Shown: positions 8,639 through 17,207 of the stretch, in pieces | Layout: every line of letters starts with the position of its first letter | How positions within the stretch are numbered: position 1 is the stretch's first letter | The notes under the pieces: model-generated | What the model was told of the DNA's origin: nothing | The model's database searches: none | The model's input: the letters and a program-made list of their open reading frames with translations, nothing else | From: Spirilliplanes yamanashiensis | Lineage (GTDB): Bacteria; Actinomycetota; Actinomycetes; Mycobacteriales; Micromonosporaceae | Assembly: GCF_016863475.1 (NCBI RefSeq) | Contig: NZ_BOOY01000010.1 | Location: 1 to 64,000, forward strand | Length of the DNA: 64,000 nt | Reading direction: 5' to 3' | Position numbers and translations under genes: made by a program

Positions 8639-10126
8639 TTATCCCAGCGCGGCCGGACGGCGACCCTCCGCCTTGGACACCGACTCCTCGAGGACCGAGA
8701 AGGACACGTACCGCTGCCGCGACGAGTACCGCGGGTGGCAGGCCGTCAGCGTCAGCATCGCCCTGGTCGCAGCCACTCCCGGCCGCTCCGGCGTCTCCGC
8801 CACCACGTCCACCCGGTCCGGCGTGACGACCACGTGCCGCTCCACCCGGTACACGTGCCACGCGACGGCGGTCTCCACCACGACCGGGTCACCCGGGCGC
8901 AGCCGGTCGATGTCGTTGAACGGCTCGCCGACCGGCCCGCGGTGCCCGGCGACCGCCATGTTGCCCACCTGGCCCGGCAGCGCCGTCCCCGGGTAGTGGC
9001 CCGGGCCCTTGCGCAGGTCGGCCGTCCGCACGCCCTCGACCACGGTGTAGTGCGCCCGCCACCGCGGCACGTGCAGCACCGACATCGGCTCGCCGGCGGC
9101 CGGCGCGGGCGGCGCGGCGTCCAGGCTGGTCGTCGTCACGCCCTCCGCCGGGGCGGTCCACTGTGCGCGCACCTCGGCGTCCAGCGCGGCCTGCGCGCTC
9201 GCCGTCTCCCGGCCGGGCGCCAGCGTCTGCACCGCCAGCACCGCCGCGCACGCCGCCCCCGCCGTGATCAGCGTGCCGGCGCCCAGCCGCAGCGGCGACG
9301 GCCGCGCCCGCGCGACCGCCCGCAGGCCCACCAAGAACAGGACGAACGCCGGCAGCGCCACCGGCAGCAGCCACGGCCAGGCGCTCGTGCGCGCCGCGAA
9401 CGTGACGGTGGCGTCCGCGCCGTCCACGCGCCCGGCCAGGTCGTACGCGCCCACCGCGGGCGCCGCGACGGTGAACGGCACCTCCACCGCGCGCGCCTCC
9501 CCCGGCTGCAGCGCGGCCACCCGCACCGGGGCGGGCGACGCGCCGCCCGCGGCCCGGCCCAGGTCGAGCGACAGCTCCGGGACCACGGCGGCGGTGCCGG
9601 TGTTGCGCAGCTGCACCCGCAGCGTCCGGTCGGCCGGGCCGCCGAGCAGCGCGCCCAGGCTCCACCGCCCGGACACGCGCACCGCGTCCACGGCCAGCGT
9701 GCGGGTGCCGCCCGCCCCCGGGCGGGTGAGCGACACCGTGGCGTTGTCCGGCACGTCCTCGACGTCGATCGCGGCGGTCGCGGTGACCGCGCCGGTCGCG
9801 GTGGCCGCGCGCACGACGCACGGGCAGCCGACCGGCGGGGCGGCCAGCCGCAGCGCCACCGACGCGCCGCCGCCCGCGGGCACCCCGGCTGCGGACGAGG
9901 CCGCCACGGCGCAGTCGGCGGAACCGCCGCGCGCCTCGTTGCCGCACAGCGCCACCGTCACCACGCCCGCCGGCCAGCCGGTGAGCCGCGCGGTCACCGT
10001 CTCGCCGAGCCGCGCGGTGCGCACCGACACGGCGACGGCCGGGTCCGCCTTCGCCTGGGCGGGAACCGGGGCGGCGCCGGCCAGCGCGGCGACGACGGCC
10101 AGGACCGCCCAGGCGCGGCGCCTCAC
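8639..10126 (-). CDS. Sortase with an N-terminal cysteine-rich extracellular domain
   Basis: The 495-residue protein has a signal-like start, then a beta-rich domain (about 28-120). This carries paired cysteines in CGNEARGGSADC and GCPC, a pattern like neocarzinostatin-fold proteins. A second beta domain (about 125-245) and two membrane segments (about 251-272 and 285-303) follow. The C-terminal sortase domain (about 345-480) has the catalytic His395 in AGHR, Cys463 in LTACHP and Arg472 in SSRQRY. Class E-like sortases join LPxTG-type proteins to peptidoglycan. The GTG at 10126 overlaps the DUF916 stop as GTGA. The likely client is the LPKTG protein encoded at 13487-14056. Confidence 0.85.
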   Translation of the reverse strand: MRRRAWAVLAVVAALAGAAPVPAQAKADPAVAVSVRTARLGETVTARLTGWPAGVVTVALCGNEARGGSADCAVAASSAAGVPAGGGASVALRLAAPPVGCPCVVRAATATGAVTATAAIDVEDVPDNATVSLTRPGAGGTRTLAVDAVRVSGRWSLGALLGGPADRTLRVQLRNTGTAAVVPELSLDLGRAAGGASPAPVRVAALQPGEARAVEVPFTVAAPAVGAYDLAGRVDGADATVTFAARTSAWPWLLPVALPAFVLFLVGLRAVARARPSPLRLGAGTLITAGAACAAVLAVQTLAPGRETASAQAALDAEVRAQWTAPAEGVTTTSLDAAPPAPAAGEPMSVLHVPRWRAHYTVVEGVRTADLRKGPGHYPGTALPGQVGNMAVAGHRGPVGEPFNDIDRLRPGDPVVVETAVAWHVYRVERHVVVTPDRVDVVAETPERPGVAATRAMLTLTACHPRYSSRQRYVSFSVLEESVSKAEGRRPAALG

Positions 10127-11103
10127 CGGGCGGCCGCCGGCTGCCGGGCGGGCGCCGCGGTCCCCGGCGGCGTCGCGCGGCGGCGCCGGCGGCGCACCAG
10201 CAGCACCACCGCGCCGGCGACGAGCAGCAGCGGCAGCGCGTACCACCAGCTCAGCGCCCACGTGCCGGCCGTCGAGCGGGTGTGGCCCGCCAGCGACACG
10301 GCGGCGCTGAGCCGCACCAGCGCCGGGACGTCCTCCAGCACGACCGTGCGCTCGACCGCCGCGCCGGGCAGCAGCTCCGGCAGCGGCTCCAGGGCGCGCT
10401 CGCCCGCGGGCAGGCCGAACAGGCCCTCGACCCGCGCGGTCTGGCCCGCGCCGAGCCGCACGTTGCCGGTGTTGCGCGCCGTGTACGTCAGCGTCAGGCG
10501 GCCGGCGAACGGCGTCCAGCCCGGGGCGAACGCGGCGCGCAGCCCGTCCACCCGCAGGCCGGGGTTGAGCGCGCCGTTGACGCGCAGGTAGATGCGCGCG
10601 CCGACGCGCTGCTCCAGCCGGGTGGAGTGGCCGGAGGCGTCGGCGGCGGTGCTGGTGACGCTCGCGACGATGCCGCCCGCGTGGTCGCCGGGGCTCGCGT
10701 TCGCGGGCGCGGTCAGGGTGAACGGGATGTCGGCGCGCGACCGGGGCGGCACGGTCACAGTGGTGCGGGCCAGCCGCAGCCAGCTCCCCACGTCCACCGG
10801 CGGCCGGTCGGCGGGCAGCAGGTCGTACCCGCCGGCGGGGGTGGTGAACGCGTCGCTGCCGTAGACGTTCAGGGTGAGCGGCGCGGACCCCAGGTTCGTG
10901 ACGCCCACGTAGTCGGTGACGGTGCCGCCGGGCGCCAGGTCGTAGGCGAAGAACGGCCGGTTGCCGGGGCCGGTGCGGCTCGACGGCTGCACGGACCAGG
11001 CGGCGCCGCCGGTCGCCGGGGCGGGCGCGGCGGCGACCGGGGCCGGGACGAGCAGCACGAGGGCCGCCGCGGCGGCGGCGATCGTACGCGGGGGTGCGTG
11101 CAC
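10123..11103 (-). CDS. DUF916-like (WxLIP) membrane-anchored surface protein
   Basis: The 326-residue protein has a signal peptide (1-25). The mature start, WSVQPSSRTGPGNRPFFAYD, is followed by LAPGGTVTDYVGVTNLGSAP, typical of the DUF916 peptidoglycan-binding domain found beside WxL proteins. A second Ig-like domain ends in a membrane segment near residues 283-303, and then a positively charged tail (RRRRRR). In Firmicutes such proteins hold WxL proteins on the wall. Here it lies between a WxL-like protein gene and a sortase gene, in the same order and direction. The GTG start at 11103 has GAAGG eight bases upstream. Confidence 0.75.
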   Translation of the reverse strand: MHAPPRTIAAAAAALVLLVPAPVAAAPAPATGGAAWSVQPSSRTGPGNRPFFAYDLAPGGTVTDYVGVTNLGSAPLTLNVYGSDAFTTPAGGYDLLPADRPPVDVGSWLRLARTTVTVPPRSRADIPFTLTAPANASPGDHAGGIVASVTSTAADASGHSTRLEQRVGARIYLRVNGALNPGLRVDGLRAAFAPGWTPFAGRLTLTYTARNTGNVRLGAGQTARVEGLFGLPAGERALEPLPELLPGAAVERTVVLEDVPALVRLSAAVSLAGHTRSTAGTWALSWWYALPLLLVAGAVVLLVRRRRRRATPPGTAAPARQPAAAR

Positions 11104-11177
11104 TGTGGAGACCTTCGAGGGGGTGGACCGGCGATCCGCCGGGACGCCACGCGGGCGCCCCGGCGGGGTGCCGCGCG

Positions 11178-12356
11178 TCAGATCGCGGTCAGGGTGAGCG
11201 TCGCCGTGTAGGAGCCCGGCAGGGTGGTGGTGGGCAGGCGCAGCTGCAGGTCGGCGCCCAGGGTGGCGGTGCCCCGGCCCTTGCCGGCGGCGGCCGTCGC
11301 CAGCGGCGCGGCCGCCTTGAGGCCCGTGCCGGCCGGCACCGCGCCGCCCGCCGCGACCGTCTGGCCGGTGGCGGTGGTGAGCACCTTCGGCGTCCAGCCG
11401 AGGAACCGGCCGTCGATCGTCCCGGCCGCCCCGGTGAAGTCGCCGATCTGGCCCGAGACGGTCCAGCCGGCGTCGACGCCGCGCAGGTCGGAGACCGTGA
11501 CCGTGGGCAGCGCGCCGGTGGCCACCAGGGCGTCCAGCTCGGGCGTGACCTGCGGGGTGGACAGGGCGACGGTGGTCGCGCCGACCTTGATCGCGAGGGC
11601 GCCCGTGTCCGGCACCGACGTGGTGATCGTGACGGCGGCGGTGGGGGCGTCCGGGTCGGGCGCGGCCGCGACGGTGAACGGCACCGCGACGCTGACCCCG
11701 CCCGCGGCGAGGAAGTTCAGCGTGTGCGGGCCCGCGGCGGCGCTAGCCGGGACGGCGATCCCGCGGTCGGCGAAGCTGCCGTCGGCGCCGCTGGTGAACG
11801 TGGTCAGCGTGGCGGCGCGGTCGAGCTTGACCGTCACGGTCGCGGCGGGCGGGAAGTTCACGCCGGACGCGGCGAGCGTGCCGCCGGCCTCCACCGTGGA
11901 TCCGGCGAGCGTGACCGCGGCGACCTTCGGGGCCTCGACGGCGAACAGCGCGGTGTGCAGGCTGCGCACCTCGTCGGGGGCGCCGGTGAGCATGCGTAGC
12001 CAGTGGCCGGCGCCGGTGACCCCGGCGGGCAGCGTGACGGTGCCGCTGACGGCGCCGGTGGTGTCGGCCGCCTTGACCTCGGCGAAGATGTCGCCGCCGT
12101 CGGCCTTGCGCACCTGGCCGTCGTCGACCTTGACGACGACGTTCGAACCGGTGCCGTCGGCGTTGACGAAACCGGTGCCGGTGAACGCGAGGGTGCCGCC
12201 GGGCGCGACGGTCGACGCGGCGATCGCGACGGTGGCGCCCTTCGGGTTGTCGGGGCGGGGGTCCGCCGCGTGGGCCGGGGCGGCGACGGCGAGCACCGTC
12301 GCGCCGGCGAGCGCGGCGATCAGTCCACCGGAGAGGCGGTGGAGGGGGTTCGGCAC
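11178..12356 (-). CDS. Secreted WxL-like surface protein with duplicated Ig-like domains
   Basis: The start chosen is the GTG at 12356, because GGAAGGA lies six bases upstream. A longer start at 12392 is possible. The 392-residue protein has a signal peptide to about residue 30. Domain A (about 33-142) ends in GHWLRMLTG and is clearly similar to the LPKTG protein encoded across the divergent promoter. A second Ig-like domain covers about 143-231. The last 150 residues look like a degenerate WxL domain, with GWTVSG near 297 and a terminal YTATLTLTAI where classic members have tryptophans. It is the first gene of the leftward iron-box unit with DUF916 and sortase. Confidence 0.7.
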   Translation of the reverse strand: MPNPLHRLSGGLIAALAGATVLAVAAPAHAADPRPDNPKGATVAIAASTVAPGGTLAFTGTGFVNADGTGSNVVVKVDDGQVRKADGGDIFAEVKAADTTGAVSGTVTLPAGVTGAGHWLRMLTGAPDEVRSLHTALFAVEAPKVAAVTLAGSTVEAGGTLAASGVNFPPAATVTVKLDRAATLTTFTSGADGSFADRGIAVPASAAAGPHTLNFLAAGGVSVAVPFTVAAAPDPDAPTAAVTITTSVPDTGALAIKVGATTVALSTPQVTPELDALVATGALPTVTVSDLRGVDAGWTVSGQIGDFTGAAGTIDGRFLGWTPKVLTTATGQTVAAGGAVPAGTGLKAAAPLATAAAGKGRGTATLGADLQLRLPTTTLPGSYTATLTLTAI

Positions 12357-12414
12357 GGCGGGTCCTTCCGAGTCGGATCGATCACGGACCATCGGGCTCC
12401 GTCCATGACCGACG

Positions 12415-12433
12415 CCAGGTTAGGCTAACCTAA
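12415..12433. promoter_or_regulatory. Iron box in divergent promoter
   Basis: CCAGGTTAGGCTAACCTAA matches 17 of 19 positions of the IdeR/DmdR consensus and is the best box in the window. It sits between the WxL-like gene (minus) and the siderophore-binding lipoprotein gene (plus), so one operator can control both arms. Confidence 0.85.
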
Positions 12434-12488
12434 TGCCGCCCTGGGAAGACAGGGTGCTCAATGTCATCTCGGGAAGGCGACGACGCGC

Positions 12489-13478
12489 GTGAAGCTCCGC
12501 CCCGCCGCTGCCGCGGCGCTCCTGCTGCTCGGCCTGGCCGCCTGCACCAACGACGCACCAGCCGCCACCGACGGCGGGCGCACCGTCACCGACGGCCGGG
12601 GACAGCAGGTCAGCGTGCCCGCCGCCCCGGCGCGCGTGGTGACCCTCAGCGAGCCCACCCTGGACGGCGCCCTCGCCCTCGGCGTCACCGTCGTCGGCAC
12701 CACCAGCGGGCGCGGCCAGGGCGCCGTGTCGGCCTACCTGGCGGACCGGGCGGCCGGCATCCCGATCGTCGCCTCGGTCGCCGGGCCCAACCTCGAGCAG
12801 ATCCTCACGCTCCAGCCCGACCTCATCGTCACCGACGGCACCGTCACCGCCGACGACTCCGTGCTCGGCAAGCTGGCCGCCATCGCCCCCACCGTCTACG
12901 TCAGCCCCACCGGCGCGGACTGGAAGGCGGCGTTCACCACCCTCGGCGAGGTGCTCGGCAAGCAGGCCGAGGCGCAGCAGGTGCTCGCCGGCTACCAGTC
13001 CCGGGTGGACGAGACGAAGGCCGAGCTCGGCGACCGCGCCGACGACACCGTCAGCATCGTGCGGTGGGGCCTCGGCCAGCCGTCGCTGCTGCTGCGCGAG
13101 CTGCCGCCCAGCAAGGTCCTCGCCGACCTGGGGCTGCGCCGCCCGCCCGCGCAGGACCGCGACGGCCCCGGCCACTCGTCGCCCGTCAGCCGCGAGAACC
13201 TCGACCAGCTCGACGCCGACTGGATGTTCTTCGGCACCCTCGGCGGCGCCACCAACCCCGCCGGCGGCAACACCGGCGACGCCGCCGCCGTCGGGCGCGC
13301 GGCCAGCCAGACCATGCTCGACGACGACGCCGTCGCCACCCCCGGCTTCACCGCGCTGACCGCGTACCGCAACCGGCAGGTCGTGCCGGTGGACGGTTCC
13401 GCCTGGACCAGCTCGGGCGGCCCGTTGGCCGCCACCGTGATCCTCGGCGACGTCGCCGAGGCCATGACCGCCTCCTAG
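12489..13478 (+). CDS. Iron-siderophore ABC transporter substrate-binding lipoprotein (FecB/FepB type)
   Basis: The 329-residue protein has a lipobox LGLAAC at about residues 12-17. The mature Cys is followed by TNDAPAATDGGRTVTDGRGQ. The two-lobe periplasmic-binding fold of the class III family is seen in VPAAPARVVTLSEPTLDGALALGV and the QILTLQPDLIVTDGT segment. It should bind a ferric siderophore outside the membrane and hand it to the two permeases encoded 0.6 kb downstream. The GTG start at 12489 lies 56 bases after the iron box, giving a short leader. It is the first gene of a four-gene rightward unit. Confidence 0.88.
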   Translation: MKLRPAAAAALLLLGLAACTNDAPAATDGGRTVTDGRGQQVSVPAAPARVVTLSEPTLDGALALGVTVVGTTSGRGQGAVSAYLADRAAGIPIVASVAGPNLEQILTLQPDLIVTDGTVTADDSVLGKLAAIAPTVYVSPTGADWKAAFTTLGEVLGKQAEAQQVLAGYQSRVDETKAELGDRADDTVSIVRWGLGQPSLLLRELPPSKVLADLGLRRPPAQDRDGPGHSSPVSRENLDQLDADWMFFGTLGGATNPAGGNTGDAAAVGRAASQTMLDDDAVATPGFTALTAYRNRQVVPVDGSAWTSSGGPLAATVILGDVAEAMTAS

Positions 13479-13486
13479 GAGTCACC

Positions 13487-14056
13487 GTGATCCGTCGCCT
13501 CGCCGCCTCCGTCGCCGCGCTCGCCGTCGCCGCGCTCGCCGTCGGCTCACCCGCGGCCGCCGCCCCGCGCCCGTCGAACCCGCAGGGCGCGACCGTCTCG
13601 CTCGCCGCGTCCACCGCCCGGGCGGGCGCCACGCTGCGCTTCTCCGGCACAGGCTGGAAGAACCAGGCCGGCCGCGGCCAGGTCGTCACGATCAAGCTGG
13701 ACGACGTCGACATCCTGCGCGACGTCACCGCCAGCGACAGCGGCGCGATCTCCGGCTCGGTGACGATCCCGGCCCGCACCGGCACCGGCCAGCACTGGCT
13801 GCGGTTCCTCGCCGGCTCCGGCGCCGAGAACGACGGGCCCGCCCGCAGCCTGGCCAGCGCCATGTTGACGGTCACCGCCGGGTCGTCCGGCGGCGCCACC
13901 CCGACGGCCACCGGCACCGCCGCGCCGTCGACCGGCGGCACCCTGCCGAAGACCGGCATCGACGCGGGCGGCTGGCTCGCCGGCGCGCTGCTGCTGCCCG
14001 CCGCGGGCGCCGCGCTGCTCGTCGCCGACCGGCGCCGCCGACGCAGCGCCGCGTGA
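13487..14056 (+). CDS. Small LPKTG-anchored cell-wall protein, iron-regulated
   Basis: The 189-residue protein has a signal peptide (1-26) and one Ig-like domain (about 27-131). It ends with a Ser/Thr/Pro spacer, the sorting motif LPKTG at 153-157, a hydrophobic helix (about 162-180) and the tail DRRRRR. This is a complete cell-wall sorting signal. The domain (PRPSNPQGATVSLAAST to GQHWLRFLAG) closely resembles domain A of the WxL-like protein. The GTG at 13487 is preceded by AGGAG, and the stop overlaps the next GTG as GTGA. Lying between a siderophore-binding protein and its permeases, it probably displays a binding or docking domain on the wall. Confidence 0.85.
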   Translation: MIRRLAASVAALAVAALAVGSPAAAAPRPSNPQGATVSLAASTARAGATLRFSGTGWKNQAGRGQVVTIKLDDVDILRDVTASDSGAISGSVTIPARTGTGQHWLRFLAGSGAENDGPARSLASAMLTVTAGSSGGATPTATGTAAPSTGGTLPKTGIDAGGWLAGALLLPAAGAALLVADRRRRRSAA

Positions 14057-15063
14057 TCGGTACCGCCACCCGGCGCCGCACCTCCGTCCGGGTCGCGGGC
14101 CTCGGCGTCGCGCTGGTCCTGCTGCTGCTCGCGGTGCTGGCCAGCGTGGCGCTGGGCGCGCGCGCCGTCGCCCTGCCGGACGTGTGGGCGGCGCTGACCG
14201 CGTACGACGGCTCCGCCGACGCCATCGCCGTGCGCGACCTGCGGCTGCCCCGCACGGTGCTGGGCATCGCGGTCGGCGCGGCGCTCGGGCTGGCGGGCGC
14301 GCTCATGCAGGCGCTGACCCGCAACCCGCTCGCCGAGCCGGGCATCCTCGGCGTCAACGCCGGGGCCGCGGCCGCCATCGTCACCGCGATGAGCCTGCTC
14401 GGGGTGACCGCGCCCGGGGCGTACGTGTGGTTCGCGCTGCTCGGCGCGGGCGGCGCGTTCGTGCTGGTGTACCTGCTGGGCGGCACCGATGCCTCGCCCG
14501 CCCGGCTCGCCGTCGCCGGCACCGCGGTCGCCGCCGCGCTGACCGCGTTCACGTCCGCCGTGGTGCTGTTCGACTCCGGCGCCTTCGACCAGTTCCGGTT
14601 CTGGGCGGTCGGCTCGCTCGCCGACCGGGGCCTGCCCGTGTTCTGGCAGGTCGGGCCGTTCCTGCTGGTCGGGGCCGTGATCGCCGGGCTGCTCGGCCCG
14701 GGCCTGAACGCGGTGGCGCTCGGCGACGACGCCGGCCGCGCGCTGGGCGCCAACCCGGCCCTGGTCCGCGGCGCGGCCGCCGTCGCCGCCGTCGCCCTGT
14801 GCGCGGGCGCGACCGCCGCCGCCGGCCCGATCGCGTTCGTCGGGCTGGCCGTGCCGCACGCCGCCCGCGCGGTCGTCGGGCCCGACGTGCGCTGGGTGCT
14901 GGCGTACTCAGCGGTGCTCGCGCCGGCGCTGCTGCTGGCCAGCGACGTGGCGGGCCGCCTGCTCGGCCGCCCCGGCGAACTGGAGGCCGGCGTGGTGACG
15001 GCGCTGGTCGGCGCGCCGCTGTTCATCGCCATCGTCCGCCGCATCGGGATCGCGCGCCTGTGA
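14053..15063 (+). CDS. FecCD-family iron-siderophore ABC permease, first subunit
   Basis: The 336-residue membrane protein has about ten predicted membrane segments. It shows the family signature LRLPRTVLGIAVGAALGLAGALMQALTRNPLAEPGILG (residues about 59-97). The GPIAFVGLAVPHAARAVVG segment corresponds to the loop that contacts the ATPase. GTG 14053 overlaps the preceding stop. It should form a heterodimeric channel with the next gene product and receive ferric siderophore from the lipoprotein encoded at 12489. Confidence 0.92.
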   Translation: MIGTATRRRTSVRVAGLGVALVLLLLAVLASVALGARAVALPDVWAALTAYDGSADAIAVRDLRLPRTVLGIAVGAALGLAGALMQALTRNPLAEPGILGVNAGAAAAIVTAMSLLGVTAPGAYVWFALLGAGGAFVLVYLLGGTDASPARLAVAGTAVAAALTAFTSAVVLFDSGAFDQFRFWAVGSLADRGLPVFWQVGPFLLVGAVIAGLLGPGLNAVALGDDAGRALGANPALVRGAAAVAAVALCAGATAAAGPIAFVGLAVPHAARAVVGPDVRWVLAYSAVLAPALLLASDVAGRLLGRPGELEAGVVTALVGAPLFIAIVRRIGIARL

Positions 15064-16088
15064 CCGCCGTCCGCCTCGGGTCGCTGTCGGCCCGCGTCAC
15101 GCCCCGCGCCGTCACCGTCGGCGCCGTGCTCGCGCTGGTCGCCGCCGGCACCGCCGTCGTCAGCCTCACCATCGGCGACTACGCCCTGACCGTGCCCGAG
15201 GTGCTGCGCACCCTCACCGGCGGCGGCACCCGGGCGGGCGAGTTCGCCGTCTACTCGCTGCGCCTGCCGCGGGTGCTGACGGCGCTGCTGGTCGGCATGG
15301 CGTTCGGGGTGGCGGGGGCGCTGTTCCAGAACCTGTCGCGCAACCCGCTCGGCTCCCCCGACATCATCGGCTTCACCACCGGCTCCGCGACGGGCGCCCT
15401 CATCGGCGTCATCCTGCTCGGCGGCGGCACGGCCGTCGTCGGCGGCGGCGCCGTCGTGGGCGGCCTGGCGGCCGCGGTGCTGGTGTACGTGCTGGCCGTG
15501 CACCGCGGCGTCGTCCGCCCGCACCAGCTGGTGCTGGTCGGCATCGGCGTCAGCGCGGTCCTGGCCTCGGTCAACGGCTACCTGCTGACGCGCGCCCGCC
15601 TCGGCGACGCCATGCAGGCGGCGGTCTGGCTCACCGGCAGCCTCAACGGCCGCGGCTGGGAGCACGTCGTCCCGGTGGGCGTCGCCGTCGCCGTGCTCGT
15701 GCCGCTGCTGCTGGTGCTGGCCCGGCCACTGTCCACCCTGGCCCTCGGCGACGACACCGCCTCCGCCCTGGGCGTGCCGGTGGAACGCACCCGCCGCGGC
15801 CTGCTCATCGCTGCCGTCGCCCTGACCGCGGTCGCCACGGCGTCGGCCGGGCCGGTGCCGTTCGTCGCGCTGGCCGCCCCGCAGGTCGCCCGCCGCCTCA
15901 CCGGCTCCGCCGGGGCCAACCTGGTGACGGCGGGCCTGACCGGCGCGGCCCTGCTCGCGCTGGCCGACCTGGGCGCCCAGCGGCTCCTCGCCCCGACCCA
16001 GCTCCCGGTCGGGGTCCTGACCGGCGCGCTCGGCGGCGTCTACCTGGTCTGGCTACTGGCGAGCCGCCGGCGCACCGGCCGCTGGTGA
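15060..16088 (+). CDS. FecCD-family iron-siderophore ABC permease, second subunit
   Basis: The 342-residue protein again shows the family hallmarks LRLPRVLTALLVGMAFGVAGALFQNLSRNPLGSPDIIG and GPVPFVALAAPQVARRL, with about ten membrane segments. GTG 15060 overlaps the stop of the first permease as GTGA. The unit stops here with no ATP-binding gene: the next gene is on the opposite strand and its 3' end overlaps this one by 36 bases. The ATPase must be encoded elsewhere or shared with another transporter. Confidence 0.92.
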   Translation: MTAVRLGSLSARVTPRAVTVGAVLALVAAGTAVVSLTIGDYALTVPEVLRTLTGGGTRAGEFAVYSLRLPRVLTALLVGMAFGVAGALFQNLSRNPLGSPDIIGFTTGSATGALIGVILLGGGTAVVGGGAVVGGLAAAVLVYVLAVHRGVVRPHQLVLVGIGVSAVLASVNGYLLTRARLGDAMQAAVWLTGSLNGRGWEHVVPVGVAVAVLVPLLLVLARPLSTLALGDDTASALGVPVERTRRGLLIAAVALTAVATASAGPVPFVALAAPQVARRLTGSAGANLVTAGLTGAALLALADLGAQRLLAPTQLPVGVLTGALGGVYLVWLLASRRRTGRW

Positions 16089-17207
16089 GCCGAGGTCCGC
16101 GATCGTCCAGGCCAGGGCGATCGCGGGCAGCACGTACGCGGTGTACGGGTCGGTGATCCGGAACGACGCCGCGTGGTTGACGCCCGTGACGCCGCCGTGG
16201 GTCGGGTGCAGCACCGGCATGAGGGCGCTCAGGTCGCCCGCGTCCGTCGAGGCCGTGGACACCTCGTCCTCGGCCCAGCCCGCGCCGAGCGCCTGCGCGT
16301 TCGCCGCGAACAGCGCGCCGAGGCGGCGGTCGACGGTCAGCGGCGCGTAGCCCGGCGTGGTGGTGACGTCCACGGTGGCGCCCAGGGCCAGCGCGCCCGC
16401 CCGGAACGAGCGCTCCACCCGTTCCGCGGCGGCCGCGATGTCGGCGGTGGTGAGGCCGCGGACCATGGTCTCCACCTCGGCGCGGTCGGCGATGACGTTG
16501 AGGGCGGTGTCGGCGCGCAGCACCGGGTGCACGCGCACGTGGTCGGCGAACGCCTCGCGCTGCGCGTCGACGGCGTGCAGGGCCACGGTGGCGGCGGCCA
16601 GCGCGTTGACGCCGTGCTGCGGGGCGGCCGCGGCGTGCGCCGCCCGGCCGTGGAACACCGCGCCGAGCTGGGTGAACCCGGTGTGCCGCCACGTCATGCC
16701 CAGCGGGGCGCCGTCGCCGCGGGCGTGCACCATCATGGCCAGGTCGACGCCGGCGAACTCGCCCGCGGCGATCAGCTCCTGCTTGCCGCCGGGGCGCCCG
16801 GACCACTCCTCGGCGGGCACCGCGAACAGCACCACGTCGCCCGGCGGCGGGGTCTCCACCAGCGCGCGGGCCACGCCGATCAGGTGCGCGACCTGGGCGT
16901 GGTGGCCGCAGGCGTGGGCGTAGCCGGTGGCCGGGTCGGCGTCGGGGTGGTCGGGCACCCGCACCGCGTCGAGCTCGGCGAGGACGCAGGCCACGGGCCC
17001 GCCGCCGGTGCCGCGCACGCGGGCACGCACGCCGGTGCCGGCCAGGCCCTCCTCGACGGTCAGGCCCAGGGCGCGCAGCTCGCGGGCGACCAGGGCGGCG
17101 GTGCGGTGCTCGGCGTACGCGGGCTCGGGGTGGGCGAACACGTCGGCGCCGAGCGCCATGAGGTGGCCGGCGTGGCGCTCGACGGTGGCGCGCAGCGCGG
17201 CCTTCAC
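16053..17207 (-). CDS. M20-family amidohydrolase/peptidase
   Basis: The 384-residue enzyme carries the M20 metal-ligand motifs: GYAHACGHHAQVAHLIG near residues 91-107, the catalytic acidic pair EEW near 132-134, and HTG/HGRAAHAAAAPQHGVNAL in the dimerisation lid. Relatives hydrolyse N-acyl amino acids or peptides such as hippurate, IAA-amino acids or N-acyl aminobenzoate. GTG 17207 overlaps the stop of the Fes-like esterase, so it is in the iron-controlled operon. A role in cleaving amide bonds of the siderophore or its breakdown products is a reasonable inference. Its 3' end overlaps the convergent permease gene. Confidence 0.82.
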   Translation of the reverse strand: MKAALRATVERHAGHLMALGADVFAHPEPAYAEHRTAALVARELRALGLTVEEGLAGTGVRARVRGTGGGPVACVLAELDAVRVPDHPDADPATGYAHACGHHAQVAHLIGVARALVETPPPGDVVLFAVPAEEWSGRPGGKQELIAAGEFAGVDLAMMVHARGDGAPLGMTWRHTGFTQLGAVFHGRAAHAAAAPQHGVNALAAATVALHAVDAQREAFADHVRVHPVLRADTALNVIADRAEVETMVRGLTTADIAAAAERVERSFRAGALALGATVDVTTTPGYAPLTVDRRLGALFAANAQALGAGWAEDEVSTASTDAGDLSALMPVLHPTHGGVTGVNHAASFRITDPYTAYVLPAIALAWTIADLGSPAAGAPAARQ

